Below, in pieces: positions 8,710 through 17,291 of a DNA stretch of 64,000 bases. The stretch comes from Micromonospora sp. DSM 45708. GTDB taxonomy: Bacteria; Actinomycetota; Actinomycetes; Mycobacteriales; Micromonosporaceae. The position numbers were made by a program, and so were the translations under genes. How positions within the stretch are numbered: position 1 is the first letter of the stretch; every line of letters begins with the position of its first letter. The notes below the pieces were generated by a model. The model worked only from the letters and a program-made list of their open reading frames with translations. It did no database searches and was not told where the DNA came from. The stretch covers positions 744,001 to 808,000 of the forward strand of contig NZ_CP154796.1 of assembly GCF_039566955.1 (NCBI RefSeq), read 5' to 3'.

Positions 8710-9174
8710 TCAGGCGGGCTGGACCAGCTCGATCAGCACGCCGCCGGCGTCCTTCGGGTGCACGAAGTTCACCCGGGAGTCCGACGTCCCGCGCCGGGGC
8801 GCCTCGTACAGCAGCCGGACGCCGCGCTCGCGCAGCGCCGCGCAGGCCACGTCGATGTCCGCCACCGTGTACGCGACCTGCTGGATGCCCGGCCCGCGCT
8901 TGTCCAGGAACTTGCCGATGGTGGTGTCCGGCGACAGCGGGGCGAGTAGCTGCACCATGCCCCCGGAGCTGTCCGGTCCGACCGCCAGCATCGCCTCGCG
9001 TACGCCCTGCTCGTCGTTCGTCTCGGTGTGCACGCAGCGCATGCCGAAGGTGCGCTGGTAAAAGTCGATCGCGGCGTCCAGGTCCGCCACGGCGATCCCG
9101 ACATGGTCGATGCGGCGCAGACCGATGTCTGTGACAAACTCGGCAGCGGGCTCGACGGAGGAGTTCTCAGCCAT
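8710..9174 (-). CDS. mce: Methylmalonyl-CoA epimerase
   Basis: The 154-residue vicinal-oxygen-chelate protein converts (2S)- and (2R)-methylmalonyl-CoA. It has two glyoxalase-like modules with the expected metal ligands: His in [14 protein letters not shown], Gln in GGMVQLLAP, His in [11 protein letters not shown] and Glu in VLIELVQP. The usual length for the family is about 150 residues. The ATG at 9174 is preferred over the in-frame ATG at 9195. It is divergent from the thiolase gene, and a palindrome (9191-9200) lies between them. It links propionyl-CoA carboxylation to the B12 mutase step and to polyketide extender supply. Confidence 0.93.
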   Translation of the reverse strand: MAENSSVEPAAEFVTDIGLRRIDHVGIAVADLDAAIDFYQRTFGMRCVHTETNDEQGVREAMLAVGPDSSGGMVQLLAPLSPDTTIGKFLDKRGPGIQQVAYTVADIDVACAALRERGVRLLYEAPRRGTSDSRVNFVHPKDAGGVLIELVQPA

Positions 9175-9190
9175 GGCGCTAGTCTGACCG

Positions 9191-9200
9191 AACAATCGTT
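9191..9200. promoter_or_regulatory. AACAATCGTT dyad between mce and thiolase
   Basis: AACAATCGTT differs at one base from the perfect palindrome AACGATCGTT. It is 16 bp before the epimerase start and 34 bp before the thiolase start. A similar one-off variant precedes the mutase gene (13176-13185). It could be an operator for a shared regulator. Confidence 0.35.
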
Positions 9201-9234
9201 AAGGCGTACAGGTCGGCACCCCTCGGAGGCAGGC

Positions 9235-10434
9235 ATGGCTTCGGTGATCGTCAGCGGCGCGCGGACCCCGATGGGGCGCCTGCTGGGCAACCTCAAGGAC
9301 CTCCCCGCGACCAGACTCGGTGGCATCGCGATCAAGGCCGCGCTGGAGCGCGCCGGCGTGGCCCCCGACCAGGTGCAATACGTGATCATGGGGCAGGTGC
9401 TCCAGGCCGGCGCCGGCCAGATCCCGGCGCGGCAGGCGGCCGTCGAGGCCGGCATCCCGATGTCCACCCCGGCGCTGACCATCAACAAGGTCTGCCTCTC
9501 CGGGCTGGACGCCATCGCGCTCGCCGACCAGCTCATCCGGGCCGGCGAGTTCGACGTCGTGGTGGCCGGCGGCATGGAGTCGATGACCAACGCCCCGCAC
9601 CTGCTGCTCGGGCAGCGCGCCGGCTACAAGTACGGCGACGTGACGGTCAAGGACCACATGGCGCTCGACGGCCTCACCGACGCCTGGGACTGCTGCTCGA
9701 TGGGTGAGTCCACCGAGCGGCACGGCGCGCGGCACGGCATCAGCCGTGCGGAGCAGGACGCCTTCGCCGCAGCCAGCCACCAGCGCGCCGCCGCCGCCCA
9801 GAAGAACGGTCACTTCGCCGAGGAGATCACCCCGGTGATCATTCCGCAGCGCAAGGGCGACCCGCTGGTGGTCAGCGAGGACGAGGGCATCCGGCCGGAC
9901 ACCACCGCCGAGTCGCTGGGTCGGCTGCGTCCCGCCTTCGCCAAGGACGGCACGATCACCGCCGGCAGCTCCTCGCCGATCTCCGACGGCGCCGCCGCGG
10001 TGGTCGTGATGAGCAAGGCCAAGGCCACCGAGCTGGGGCTCACCTGGCTGGCCGAGATCGGCGCGCACGGCAACGTGGCCGGGCCGGACAACTCGCTGCA
10101 CTCGCAGCCGTCCAACGCCATCAACCACGCGCTGCGCAAGGGCGGCCTGAGCCTCGACGACCTCGACCTCATCGAGATCAACGAGGCGTTCGCCGCGGTC
10201 GGCATCCAGTCCACCCGCGATCTAGGGATCAGCGCGGACAAGGTCAACGTCAACGGCGGCGCGATCGCGCTGGGTCACCCGATCGGCATGTCCGGCGCCC
10301 GGCTGGTGCTCACGCTGGCGCTGGAGCTGAAGCGGCGCGGTGGCGGCACCGGCGCGGCGGCGCTCTGCGGCGGCGGCGGCCAGGGCGACGCGCTGATCAT
10401 CCACGTGCCGACGGGCGGCGAGTCCCACGCGTGA
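9235..10434 (+). CDS. Acetyl-CoA C-acetyltransferase (thiolase)
   Basis: The 399-residue cytosolic thiolase condenses two acetyl-CoA to acetoacetyl-CoA or cleaves acetoacetyl-CoA. Active-site residues are all visible: acyl-accepting Cys87 in [10 protein letters not shown], the NEAFAA block, His in [11 protein letters not shown], and the proton-shuttling Cys in [12 protein letters not shown]. The ATG at 9235 follows GGAGG with ideal spacing. The 3' end overlaps meaB by four bases (GTGA), so the two are translationally coupled. With ccr, mce and the 3-hydroxybutyryl-CoA dehydrogenase at the window edge it forms an acetyl-CoA to C4-CoA route. Confidence 0.93.
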   Translation: MASVIVSGARTPMGRLLGNLKDLPATRLGGIAIKAALERAGVAPDQVQYVIMGQVLQAGAGQIPARQAAVEAGIPMSTPALTINKVCLSGLDAIALADQLIRAGEFDVVVAGGMESMTNAPHLLLGQRAGYKYGDVTVKDHMALDGLTDAWDCCSMGESTERHGARHGISRAEQDAFAAASHQRAAAAQKNGHFAEEITPVIIPQRKGDPLVVSEDEGIRPDTTAESLGRLRPAFAKDGTITAGSSSPISDGAAAVVVMSKAKATELGLTWLAEIGAHGNVAGPDNSLHSQPSNAINHALRKGGLSLDDLDLIEINEAFAAVGIQSTRDLGISADKVNVNGGAIALGHPIGMSGARLVLTLALELKRRGGGTGAAALCGGGGQGDALIIHVPTGGESHA

Positions 10435-11423
10435 GTGACGTGACCATCCCGGCCACCGGTCCGGTGCGCCGCAGCCGCGACGTACCCCTGCTGGTCGAGC
10501 GGGCCCGCGCGGGCGATCCCCGCGCGGTCGCCCGGCTGATCACCCTGGTCGAGTCCGGCGACGAGGCGCTGCCGCAGGTCGCGGCTGCCCTCGCGCCGTA
10601 CGCCGGGCACGCCCAGGTGGTCGGCCTGACCGGCTCACCGGGTGTGGGCAAGTCGACCACCACGAACGAGCTGGTGCGCGCGCTGCGGGCGCGCGGCCAC
10701 CGGGTCGGGGTGCTGGCCATCGACCCGTCCAGCCCGTTCACCGGCGGGGCGATCCTCGGCGACCGGGTCCGGATGCAGGACCACGCCACCGACCCCGGCG
10801 TCTACATCCGCTCGATGTCCAGCCGGGGCCACCTCGGTGGGCTCTCCGCGGCGACGCCTCAGGCGGTGCGCGTGCTGGAGGGCGCCGGCTGCGACGTGGT
10901 GCTGGTCGAGACCGTCGGGGTGGGGCAGGCCGAGGTGGAGGTGGCCTCGCTGGCCGACACCACGCTGGTGCTGCTCGCCCCGGGCATGGGCGACGCGATC
11001 CAGGCGGTGAAGGCCGGCATCCTGGAGATCGCCGACGTGTTCGTGGTGAACAAGGCCGACCGGGACGGCGCCGACGCCACGGTCCGCGACATCCAGGGCA
11101 TGATCGCGCTCGGCGAGCGCGGGCCGGGGGAGTGGCGTCCGCAGGTGGTCCGCGCGATCGCGGCCCGTGCGGAGGGCATCGACGACATCGCCGCCGCGAT
11201 CGACAAGCACCGCGACTGGCTGGAGCGCCACGACGAGCTGCGCCGCCGCCGGGAGACGCGGGCCGCCGCCGAGATCGAGGCGATCGCGCTCGGCGCGCTC
11301 CGCGCCCGGATCGGTTCCCTGCGCGACGGTACGCAGCTCCCGGCGCTGGCCGCGAAGGTGGCCGAGGGCGCCCTCGACCCGTACGCCGCCGCCGAAGACC
11401 TCCTGACCCAGCTCGCCTCCTGA
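10431..11423 (+). CDS. meaB: MeaB-type GTPase, chaperone of B12-dependent acyl-CoA mutase
   Basis: The 330-residue G3E-family GTPase has a P-loop [12 protein letters not shown], the [15 protein letters not shown] segment that follows it, the ETVGVGQ block and the NKAD guanine-specificity motif ([10 protein letters not shown]). MeaB proteins protect methylmalonyl-CoA mutase from inactivation and gate adenosylcobalamin delivery. A similar G domain is fused to isobutyryl-CoA mutase in IcmF. Because the mutase in this window is isobutyryl-type (13243), MeaB may serve that enzyme, a methylmalonyl-CoA mutase elsewhere, or both. The GTG start overlaps the thiolase stop, so expression is coupled. Confidence 0.92.
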   Translation: MSDVTIPATGPVRRSRDVPLLVERARAGDPRAVARLITLVESGDEALPQVAAALAPYAGHAQVVGLTGSPGVGKSTTTNELVRALRARGHRVGVLAIDPSSPFTGGAILGDRVRMQDHATDPGVYIRSMSSRGHLGGLSAATPQAVRVLEGAGCDVVLVETVGVGQAEVEVASLADTTLVLLAPGMGDAIQAVKAGILEIADVFVVNKADRDGADATVRDIQGMIALGERGPGEWRPQVVRAIAARAEGIDDIAAAIDKHRDWLERHDELRRRRETRAAAEIEAIALGALRARIGSLRDGTQLPALAAKVAEGALDPYAAAEDLLTQLAS

Positions 11424-11554
11424 CCCTTCCCCTCCACAAGGGGCATTCGTCGGGCCCAAGGTCCATGATCGACGGTGGTGTCGGGCGGGGGCGCGGCCGG
11501 GGCGGCGTGGCTTGTACGCTCCCGGGGTCGGTTGGAGCGAGGGTGGGGGAGAGC

Positions 11555-11968
11555 GTGGAGCACGAGGCTACGCAGGAGCTGTCGATCACGCCGGCGGCGA
11601 CGGCGGGCGGGACGACGCACGTCTCCGACGAGGTGGTGGAGAAGATCGCGGTGGCCGCCGCGAAGTCGGTGCCCGGCGTGGCCGAGCTGGGCGGCGACGT
11701 GGCCCGGTTCTTCAACGCCGTGCTGGACCGGGTCGGGCTGGACCAGGTCGGCGACGCCCGGCGCGGTTGCTCGGCCCACGTCACCGACGGCGCGGCCGTG
11801 GTGAACCTGGTCATCGTGATCGACGGCGGCCACCCGGTGCCCCAGGTCACCGACGGCGTGCGGGCCGCGGTCACGTCGGCGGTCGAGGCGTACGGGCTGC
11901 GCGTCGACGAGATCAACATCCGGGTGGACGACGTGGCGATCGGGGACCCGGGCGCGCCCCTCGGCTGA
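11555..11968 (+). CDS. Asp23/Gls24 family envelope-stress protein
   Basis: The 137-residue protein matches the Asp23/Gls24 (DUF322) fold. It has VSDEVVEKIAVAAAKSVPGVAEL near the start and a C-terminal IDGGHPVPQVTDGVRAAVTSAVE helix leading to VDEINIRVDDV. Members are small cytoplasmic or membrane-associated proteins linked to cell-wall stress in Gram-positives. The exact biochemical role is not known. GTG 11555 follows GGGGGAGA closely. GTG 11543 in the same frame with GGAG before it is an alternative that would add four residues. It stands alone, 131 bp after meaB. Confidence 0.75.
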   Translation: MEHEATQELSITPAATAGGTTHVSDEVVEKIAVAAAKSVPGVAELGGDVARFFNAVLDRVGLDQVGDARRGCSAHVTDGAAVVNLVIVIDGGHPVPQVTDGVRAAVTSAVEAYGLRVDEINIRVDDVAIGDPGAPLG

Positions 11969-12220
11969 TTCCGCGCGCCGGGCGAGCTCGGGCCGGTGAG
12001 TGGGTTCGCGTCGCCTACCAACTTGATGGCAAGAATGGATCGCCCGGCCGGGCCCAGCGATGATCAACACCGGTACGCCGACGTGGTGGTCTCGCGCGGG
12101 CGGGGACACCGCCACTTCGGCGGAACGCAGAGCGGTCCGTCGTCGGAAGCCGCCACGTCGGCGAACTGGCGTCGGGGCCGGCCGGCTCGCCCACATGCGC
12201 CCGCCGACCGGCGGCCCCAC

Positions 12221-12334
12221 CTCGCGGCTGGACCCGGAGCTGGCCGAGGCGGCCCCGCCTCGCGGCTGGACCCGGAGCTGGCCCAGGCGGTCCCGCCTCG
12301 CCGCTGGACCCGGGGCTGGCCGAGGCGGCGCAGG
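12221..12334. repeat. Three tandem 38-bp repeats
   Basis: The unit begins CTCGCGGCTGGACCCGGAGC. Copies start at 12221, 12259 and 12297, with a partial unit just before (12211-12220). A 38-bp period cannot keep a reading frame, so the array is non-coding. The copies differ by only a few substitutions, suggesting recent expansion. Confidence 0.8.
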
Positions 12335-12354
12335 ACGCGCCTCGGCGTGAATCC

Positions 12355-12392
12355 TGGTACGGGAGCGCCCCTGGAGGGGCCGTTTCGTACCA
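12355..12392. terminator. Interrupted hairpin, possible terminator of the GntR gene
   Basis: TGGTACG (12355-12361) pairs with CGTACCA (12386-12392), and GCCCCT (12367-12372) with AGGGGC (12375-12380). Internal loops separate the two stems. It lies about 100 bp beyond the GntR-type gene on the minus strand. There is no T-run. Confidence 0.4.
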
Positions 12393-12488
12393 AGATCTCT
12401 CACCGGTATGAGCGCGGGTCGCTCCCGGGTGCCTTTGGCGACCGAGGGCAGTAACGACTCGGGCCGGCGCGGGGCCTGCCGGGTCGAG

Positions 12489-12869
12489 TCAGGCGTCCGG
12501 CGGGCGGACCAGCTCGACCTCGTCGCCGGGCAGCAGCTCCACGCCGCCCGTCGGGCCGTGGACCTCCAGCACCGGTACGCCCTCGTCGAGCTGCAACGTC
12601 CGGCGCTCGTTGCCGGTCGGCATCCGGGCGACGACCGAACTGCCCGGACCGAGTTCGACCTGCCGTCGCCGAGGCGCTTCCCGCACCCGGGTGCCGAACG
12701 GTCTGCTGGTGGTGACCAGACCTTCCGGTCGCAGTAGCGAGATCGCCATGCGGACGGCATCGCGACCGATCCGATGCTCCTGGCTCAGCCGCGTCTCGCT
12801 GCCGACGTTTGCTCCGGCCGGGAGTGCGCCTGTCTCGATCTGCTCGCGGATCAGGTCGGCGAGCTGCAC
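12489..12869 (-). CDS. Short GntR-type winged-helix regulator with a missing start
   Basis: The 126-residue product has a GntR helix-turn-helix (LADLIREQIETGALPAG, then LSQEHRIGRDAVRMAISLLR and a wing). A short C-terminal part of about 60 residues follows, too small for a UTRA or FadR effector domain. The first usable start, GTG 12869, encodes the V of VQLADL. Yet the same frame upstream reads VDPRSHTPVY, the normal N-terminus of such proteins. No ATG, GTG or TTG precedes it before a TAG at 12909-12911. Either the true start is non-standard, or this copy has lost its start and is decaying. A small gene diverges from it. Confidence 0.6.
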   Translation of the reverse strand: MQLADLIREQIETGALPAGANVGSETRLSQEHRIGRDAVRMAISLLRPEGLVTTSRPFGTRVREAPRRRQVELGPGSSVVARMPTGNERRTLQLDEGVPVLEVHGPTGGVELLPGDEVELVRPPDA

Positions 12870-12925
12870 ATAGACCGGCGTGTGCGAGCGCGGATCGACA
12901 GCCGTGCCCTAAGCCTTGTGCCTTC

Positions 12926-13177
12926 GTGGATGCGATCCAGCCCGTGGTGGCCGGTGACCTGGCCGGCGCGGTGCGCCTGGCGCGGGTGGTCGCCCGCTGG
13001 TCGGGCGTGCTCACCTCGGCCGATCCCGGCGAGAGCACCGTGTCGGCCGAGGACGAGCAGGGCGTACGCCATCGGGTCTTCTGCGACCTGCGGATGGTCG
13101 GCGGCCGGCGCTGTCTGCTCCGCGCCGACCACGACGGACCCTGCTCCCGGGTTACCGGCCGGTACGCACGTCCTTAG
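12926..13177 (+). CDS. Small hypothetical protein, Cys/His-containing
   Basis: The 83-residue protein is not a family I recognise. It starts VDAIQPVVAGDLAGAVRLAR with a helical N-terminal part. The C-terminal half has cysteines in VFCDLRM, RRCLLRADHDG and GPCSRV, which could bind a metal. Strong third-position GC and a sensible composition argue for a real gene. It is divergent from the GntR-type gene with 56 bp between starts, a common arrangement for a regulator and its target. The start is uncertain, because GTG 12926 lacks a good ribosome-binding site. Confidence 0.5.
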   Translation: MDAIQPVVAGDLAGAVRLARVVARWSGVLTSADPGESTVSAEDEQGVRHRVFCDLRMVGGRRCLLRADHDGPCSRVTGRYARP

Positions 13178-13185
13178 CGATCGTT
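13176..13185. promoter_or_regulatory. AGCGATCGTT dyad before the mutase gene
   Basis: AGCGATCGTT is one base from the palindrome AACGATCGTT. It sits 57 bp before the mutase ATG and resembles the site between mce and thiolase (9191-9200). It overlaps the last codons of the small upstream gene. The operator role is inferred. Confidence 0.3.
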
Positions 13186-13242
13186 CAGGCATTCGTTCTA
13201 CACTCGGTCTTCTTGACGAGGACCCGAGGAGGAGCTCCGCGC

Positions 13243-14931
13243 ATGGACGCTGACGAGATCGCCGCCGGCCGGGCCCGCTGGCAGGCCCGCTACGACGCCG
13301 CCCGCAAGCGCGACGCGGACTTCACCACGCTCTCCGGCCTGCCGGTCGACCCGGTGTACGGCCCGCCGGAGGGGACCGCCTACCCGGGCTTCGACCGGAT
13401 CGGCTGGCCGGGCGAGTTCCCGTACACCCGGGGGTTGCACCCGACCGGCTACCGCGGACGGGCCTGGACCATCCGGCAGTTCGCCGGCTTCGGCAACGCC
13501 CGGCAGACCAACGAGCGCTACAAGATGATCCTCGGCGCGGGCGGCGGCGGGCTCTCCGTCGCGTTCGACATGCCGACGCTGATGGGCCGCGACTCGGACG
13601 ACCCGCAGTCGCTCGGCGAGGTCGGCCACTGCGGCGTCGCGATCGACTCGGCGGCCGACATGGAGGTGCTCTTCGACGGCATCGACCTGGCCGGCGTCAC
13701 CACCTCGATGACCATCTCCGGGCCGGCCGTGCCGGTGTTCTGCATGTACCTGGTCGCCGCCGAGCGCCAGGGCGCCGACCTGTCCACGCTGGACGGCACG
13801 CTCCAGACGGACATCTTCAAGGAGTACATCGCGCAGAAGGAGTGGCTCTTCGACCCCGAGCCGCACCTGCGCCTGATCGGCGACCTGATGGAGTACTGCG
13901 CGGCGGAGATCCCGCGCTACAAGCCGCTCTCGGTCTCCGGCTACCACATCCGCGAGGCCGGCTCGACCGCCGCGCAGGAGCTGGCGTACACGCTTGCCGA
14001 CGGGTTCGGCTACGTCGAGCTGGGCCTGTCGCGCGGGCTGGACGTCAACGTGTTCGCCCCCGGGTTGAGCTTCTTCTTCGACTCCCACCTGGACTTCTTC
14101 GAGGAGATCGCCAAGTTCCGCGCCGCCCGCCGGATCTGGGCCCGCTGGCTGCGCGACGTCTACGGCGCGACCAGCGAGAAGGCGCAGTGGCTGCGGTTCC
14201 ACACGCAGACCGCCGGGGTGTCGCTGACCGCCCAGCAGCCGGTCAACAACGTGGTACGCACCGCGGTGGAAGCGCTGGCGGCGGTGCTCGGCGGCACCAA
14301 CTCGCTGCACACCAACGCGCTGGACGAGACGCTCGCGCTGCCCACCGACGAGTCGGCCGAGATCGCCCTGCGCACGCAGCAGGTGCTGATGGAGGAGACC
14401 GGCGTGACGAACGTGGCCGACCCGCTCGGCGGCGCCTGGTACGTCGAGGCGCTCACCGACCGGATCGAGGCCGAGGCGGAGGAGATCTTCGCCCGCATCC
14501 GGCAGCTCGGCGGCGACGGCCCGCACCAGATCGGCCCGATGACCTCGGGCATCCTGCGCGGCATCGAGGACGGCTGGTTCACCGGCCACATCGCCGAGTC
14601 GGCGTTCGTCTACCAGCAGGCGCTGGAGAAGGGCGAGAAGAAGATCGTCGGCGTCAACTGCCACACCGGCACGGTCGCCAAGGAACTGGAGATCCTGCGC
14701 ATCTCGCACGAGGTGGAGCTGGAGCAGCGCCGGGTGCTGGCCGAGCGCAAGTCGGCCCGTGACGACGCCGCGGTCACCGCCGCCGTACGCCGGATGGTGG
14801 AGGTCAGCCGGACCGGCGAGAACATGATCCCGGCGATGCTGGACGCGGTCCGCGCCGAGGCCACCCTGGGCGAGATCTGCGACGCGCTGCGCGGCGAGTG
14901 GGGCGTCTACCGCGAGCCCGCCCGCTTCTAG
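13243..14931 (+). CDS. icmA: Isobutyryl-CoA mutase large subunit (B12-dependent acyl-CoA mutase)
   Basis: The 562-residue protein is the substrate-binding TIM-barrel half of an adenosylcobalamin mutase. The cobalamin-binding domain (DxHxxG) is absent, so it needs a separate small subunit. Residue 80 is Phe (WTIRQFAGF) and residue 198 is Gln (EYIAQKEW). Methylmalonyl-CoA mutase has Tyr89 and Arg207 at these places, and published comparisons use Phe80/Gln198 to recognise isobutyryl-CoA mutase. The enzyme interconverts isobutyryl-CoA and n-butyryl-CoA, linking valine breakdown to butyryl-CoA. GGAGGAG precedes the ATG. No small subunit (icmB) gene is in this window. Many databases would call it methylmalonyl-CoA mutase. 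Confidence 0.85.
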   Translation: MDADEIAAGRARWQARYDAARKRDADFTTLSGLPVDPVYGPPEGTAYPGFDRIGWPGEFPYTRGLHPTGYRGRAWTIRQFAGFGNARQTNERYKMILGAGGGGLSVAFDMPTLMGRDSDDPQSLGEVGHCGVAIDSAADMEVLFDGIDLAGVTTSMTISGPAVPVFCMYLVAAERQGADLSTLDGTLQTDIFKEYIAQKEWLFDPEPHLRLIGDLMEYCAAEIPRYKPLSVSGYHIREAGSTAAQELAYTLADGFGYVELGLSRGLDVNVFAPGLSFFFDSHLDFFEEIAKFRAARRIWARWLRDVYGATSEKAQWLRFHTQTAGVSLTAQQPVNNVVRTAVEALAAVLGGTNSLHTNALDETLALPTDESAEIALRTQQVLMEETGVTNVADPLGGAWYVEALTDRIEAEAEEIFARIRQLGGDGPHQIGPMTSGILRGIEDGWFTGHIAESAFVYQQALEKGEKKIVGVNCHTGTVAKELEILRISHEVELEQRRVLAERKSARDDAAVTAAVRRMVEVSRTGENMIPAMLDAVRAEATLGEICDALRGEWGVYREPARF

Positions 14932-14940
14932 GCGCCAGGA

Positions 14941-14975
14941 GGGCCTTCCTGACGCGGCGTCTGTCAGGAAGGCCC
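14941..14975 (+). terminator. Palindromic terminator after icmA (copy 2)
   Basis: GGGCCTTCCTGAC (14941-14953) pairs perfectly with GTCAGGAAGGCCC (14963-14975). It begins nine bases after the mutase stop and is followed by TTCTT. It is a variant of the GGGGCCCC palindrome family. Confidence 0.8.
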
Positions 14976-15065
14976 TTCTTGCGCACTCTGAGCAGGGGTG
15001 AGAGTCGCAACGTCGCCGTTGCGGGTGAGCCGAGTTCCGAGCGACACGTGCGAGACTAGACAACC

Positions 15066-15983
15066 ATGAGCGACCCACGGATCACCTCGTCGATCTTCAC
15101 CCGCGGCGCGGTCGACCTCAGCGCGCTGCGCACCCCCGCACCGGCCGACACCTCTCCCGCCACACCGTCCCAGGGCGGCCCGCCCGCCGGGCTGCCGGGC
15201 GGCCCCGCCGGCTCGGCCGCCGTGATCGACGTGACCGAGGCGAACATCCAGTCCGAGGTGCTCGAACGCTCGCTCTCCACACCGGTCGTGGTCTTCTTCG
15301 GCGCCGCCGGCTACCCGGAGAGCGACCAGTTCGCCCCGGTGCTGGAGCGGCTGGCCGCCGAGAGCGCCGGCGCCTGGCTCCTGGCCCGGGTCGACGTGCA
15401 GCAGCAGCCACGGCTCGCGCAGATGTTCCAACTCCAGGCGCTGCCCACCACGTACGCCATCGTCGGCGGCCGGCCGGTCGACGCCTTCCCGGGTGTGCTG
15501 CCCGAGTCGGAGTTGCGCAAGTGGCTCCAGGCCGTGCTCCAGGCCGCCGGCGTCACGGTGGCCGAGCCGGAGGACCCGCGGCTCGACGCCGCCGACGACG
15601 CGTTGATGAGCGGCGACCTCGACGCCGCCGAGGCGGCGTACCGGAAGATCCTGGCCGAGTCCCCGACGGACGCCGCGGCGGAGGCGGGCCTGGCGCAGGT
15701 CGGGCTGGCCCGCCGGGTGGCCGGCGCGGACCCGCAGGGGGCGCTCGACGCCGCCGCGGCGGCCCCCGACGACGTCGACGCCCAACTGCTGGCCGCCGAC
15801 ATCGAGGTGCTCAGCGGCCTGGCCGACCAGGCCTACCAGCGACTGGTCGGCCTGGTCCGGCGGACCGCCGGCGAGGAGCGGGACCGGGTCCGCCAGCACC
15901 TGATCGGCCTGTTCACCATCGCCGGCCCGGACGACCCCGCCGTGGCCTCCGCCCGACGCGCCCTGGCCAGCGCCTTGTTCTGA
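15066..15983 (+). CDS. YbbN-like thioredoxin-fold/TPR co-chaperone
   Basis: The 305-residue cytosolic protein begins with about 55 Pro/Ala-rich residues, followed by a thioredoxin fold (VVVFFGAAGYPESDQFAPVLERLA ... LPTTYAIVGG). A TPR-like helical region (DALMSGDLDAAEAAYRKILAESPTD) completes it. This order is that of YbbN/CnoX, a holdase that passes clients to chaperones. The position of the redox CxxC is occupied by GAAGYPE, so it cannot work as a disulfide reductase. The same loss is common in actinobacterial relatives. It is transcribed alone between two terminators. Confidence 0.82.
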   Translation: MSDPRITSSIFTRGAVDLSALRTPAPADTSPATPSQGGPPAGLPGGPAGSAAVIDVTEANIQSEVLERSLSTPVVVFFGAAGYPESDQFAPVLERLAAESAGAWLLARVDVQQQPRLAQMFQLQALPTTYAIVGGRPVDAFPGVLPESELRKWLQAVLQAAGVTVAEPEDPRLDAADDALMSGDLDAAEAAYRKILAESPTDAAAEAGLAQVGLARRVAGADPQGALDAAAAAPDDVDAQLLAADIEVLSGLADQAYQRLVGLVRRTAGEERDRVRQHLIGLFTIAGPDDPAVASARRALASALF

Positions 15984-16000
15984 ATTCGTCGTACGCCCGC

Positions 16001-16025
16001 GCGGGCCGGCGCGCCGCCGGCCCGC
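16001..16025 (+). terminator. GC-rich hairpin between thioredoxin-like and arginase-like genes
   Basis: GCGGGCCGGCG (16001-16011) pairs with CGCCGGCCCGC (16015-16025). It lies 18 bp after the upstream stop and 24 bp before the arginase-family start, so it may also attenuate that gene. Confidence 0.5.
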
Positions 16026-16048
16026 CCGACCATCGAGGACGGGAGCTC

Positions 16049-17251
16049 ATGATGCGCCGGATCGCCGTCCTCGACGCGCCGACAAACCTCGGACTGCGCC
16101 CGCCCACGGCCAGCTCCGTCCCCGGCTGCGGCAAGGCGCCCGGCGCGCTGCGCGACCACGGGCTGCTCGCCCGGCTGCGGGCCCGCGACGCCGGCTGCCT
16201 CACCGCACCCCGCTACGACCCGGGCGACTGGCGGCCCGGCGACGGCGTCTGCCACGCGCCGGAGATCTCGGCCTACTCGGTGGCGCTCGCCGACCGGATC
16301 GGCGCGATCATCGACCGGGGCGAGTTCCCGCTGGTGCTCGGCGGGGACTGCTCGGTGCTGCTCGGCTCGGCGCTGGCCATGCACCGGCTCGGCGAGGCGG
16401 TCGGCGGGCGGATCGGGCTGGTCTTCGTGGACGGCCACTCCGACTTCCGGCACCCCGGCAACGCGTCCTACGTCGGGGCGGCGGCGGGGGAGGACCTGGC
16501 CCTGGTCACCGGGCGGGGGCAGCCCGACCTGGCCGCCATCGAGGGGCGGCGCCCCTACTTCCGGGACATCGACGTGGTGGTGCTCGGCATCCGCGCGCAG
16601 GACGAGTACCGTCTCGACCTCCAGGCCGCCGGCATCACCACCCGGCCGGTGCCGGCGCTGCGCGCCGAGGGCGCGGCCCGCACCGCCCAGTGGGCGCACG
16701 AACAGCTCGTCGACTGCGCCGGCTACTGGGTGCACATCGACGTGGACGTGCTCGACCCGGCCGTGATGCCCGCCGTCGACGCGCCCGATCCGGGCGGCAT
16801 CGCTTTCGCCGAACTGGAGATCCTGCTCGGCGGGCTGGTGGACACGCCGCACTGCCTCGGCGTGGAGCTGACCGTCTTCGACCCCGACTACGACCCGGAC
16901 GGGGCGTACGCGGCGGAGATCGTGAACACGGTGGTGGCCGGGCTCGCCCCGGTCGTCGCCCCGGACGCGGTGCCACCCCGGCTGCTGCCGGCCGGCCCGA
17001 CACCCCGGCCGGGCAACGGCCGGGTGCAGCGCCCGGCGACGAGGGTGCCGGTACCCGCCGTCGCGACGGACCCGATCGGCCCGCCGGCGGTCAGGGACGG
17101 CGACGACGACACGGCGGCGTGGCTGCCGGAGCCGGGCGAGAAGGACGCCGGGCCGGCCGTCGGCCCCGGGTCGCTCCGCCGCGTCGCGGTGCCCGAGATG
17201 GACGGCGGACCGCTCGGGGAGGCGCCACCGGCCACCGGGGAACCCGCCTGA
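16049..17251 (+). CDS. Arginase/agmatinase/formiminoglutamase family hydrolase
   Basis: The 400-residue ureohydrolase-fold enzyme binds two Mn ions. Ligand motifs are in order: GGDCSVL, DGHSDFR (D-x-H-x-D) and HIDVDVLDP (D-x-D-x-x-D). The conserved region ends near residue 300. About 95 further residues are Pro/Gly-rich and probably disordered, which is longer than normal for the family. The substrate (arginine, agmatine, guanidinobutyrate or formiminoglutamate) cannot be read from these motifs. The start is ATG 16049 or the adjacent ATG 16052, both after GGGAG. It converges on the PBP gene with 40 bp between stops. Confidence 0.82.
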   Translation: MMRRIAVLDAPTNLGLRPPTASSVPGCGKAPGALRDHGLLARLRARDAGCLTAPRYDPGDWRPGDGVCHAPEISAYSVALADRIGAIIDRGEFPLVLGGDCSVLLGSALAMHRLGEAVGGRIGLVFVDGHSDFRHPGNASYVGAAAGEDLALVTGRGQPDLAAIEGRRPYFRDIDVVVLGIRAQDEYRLDLQAAGITTRPVPALRAEGAARTAQWAHEQLVDCAGYWVHIDVDVLDPAVMPAVDAPDPGGIAFAELEILLGGLVDTPHCLGVELTVFDPDYDPDGAYAAEIVNTVVAGLAPVVAPDAVPPRLLPAGPTPRPGNGRVQRPATRVPVPAVATDPIGPPAVRDGDDDTAAWLPEPGEKDAGPAVGPGSLRRVAVPEMDGGPLGEAPPATGEPA

Positions 17252-17291
17252 GCGACACCGGTCGGCTCCGCCCCGGACCGTACGGACCCGC

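Larger units (their letters stand above)
11969..12488. other. 520-bp non-coding region with tandem repeats and hairpins
   Basis: No open frame here looks coding. The region contains an imperfect dyad (about 12078-12126), three 38-bp tandem repeats (12221-12334) and a hairpin at 12355-12392, all listed separately. The size and structure are unusual for this otherwise compact window. Confidence 0.6.

Noticed and set aside
12870..13242. Cobalamin riboswitch before the B12-dependent mutase.
   Set aside because: I see no B12-box-like conserved core. The space is mostly taken by a small gene.
7058..14931. ccr and acyl-CoA genes as part of a polyketide gene cluster.
   Set aside because: No synthase, acyltransferase, tailoring or resistance gene is in the window. 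Primary metabolism explains the set.
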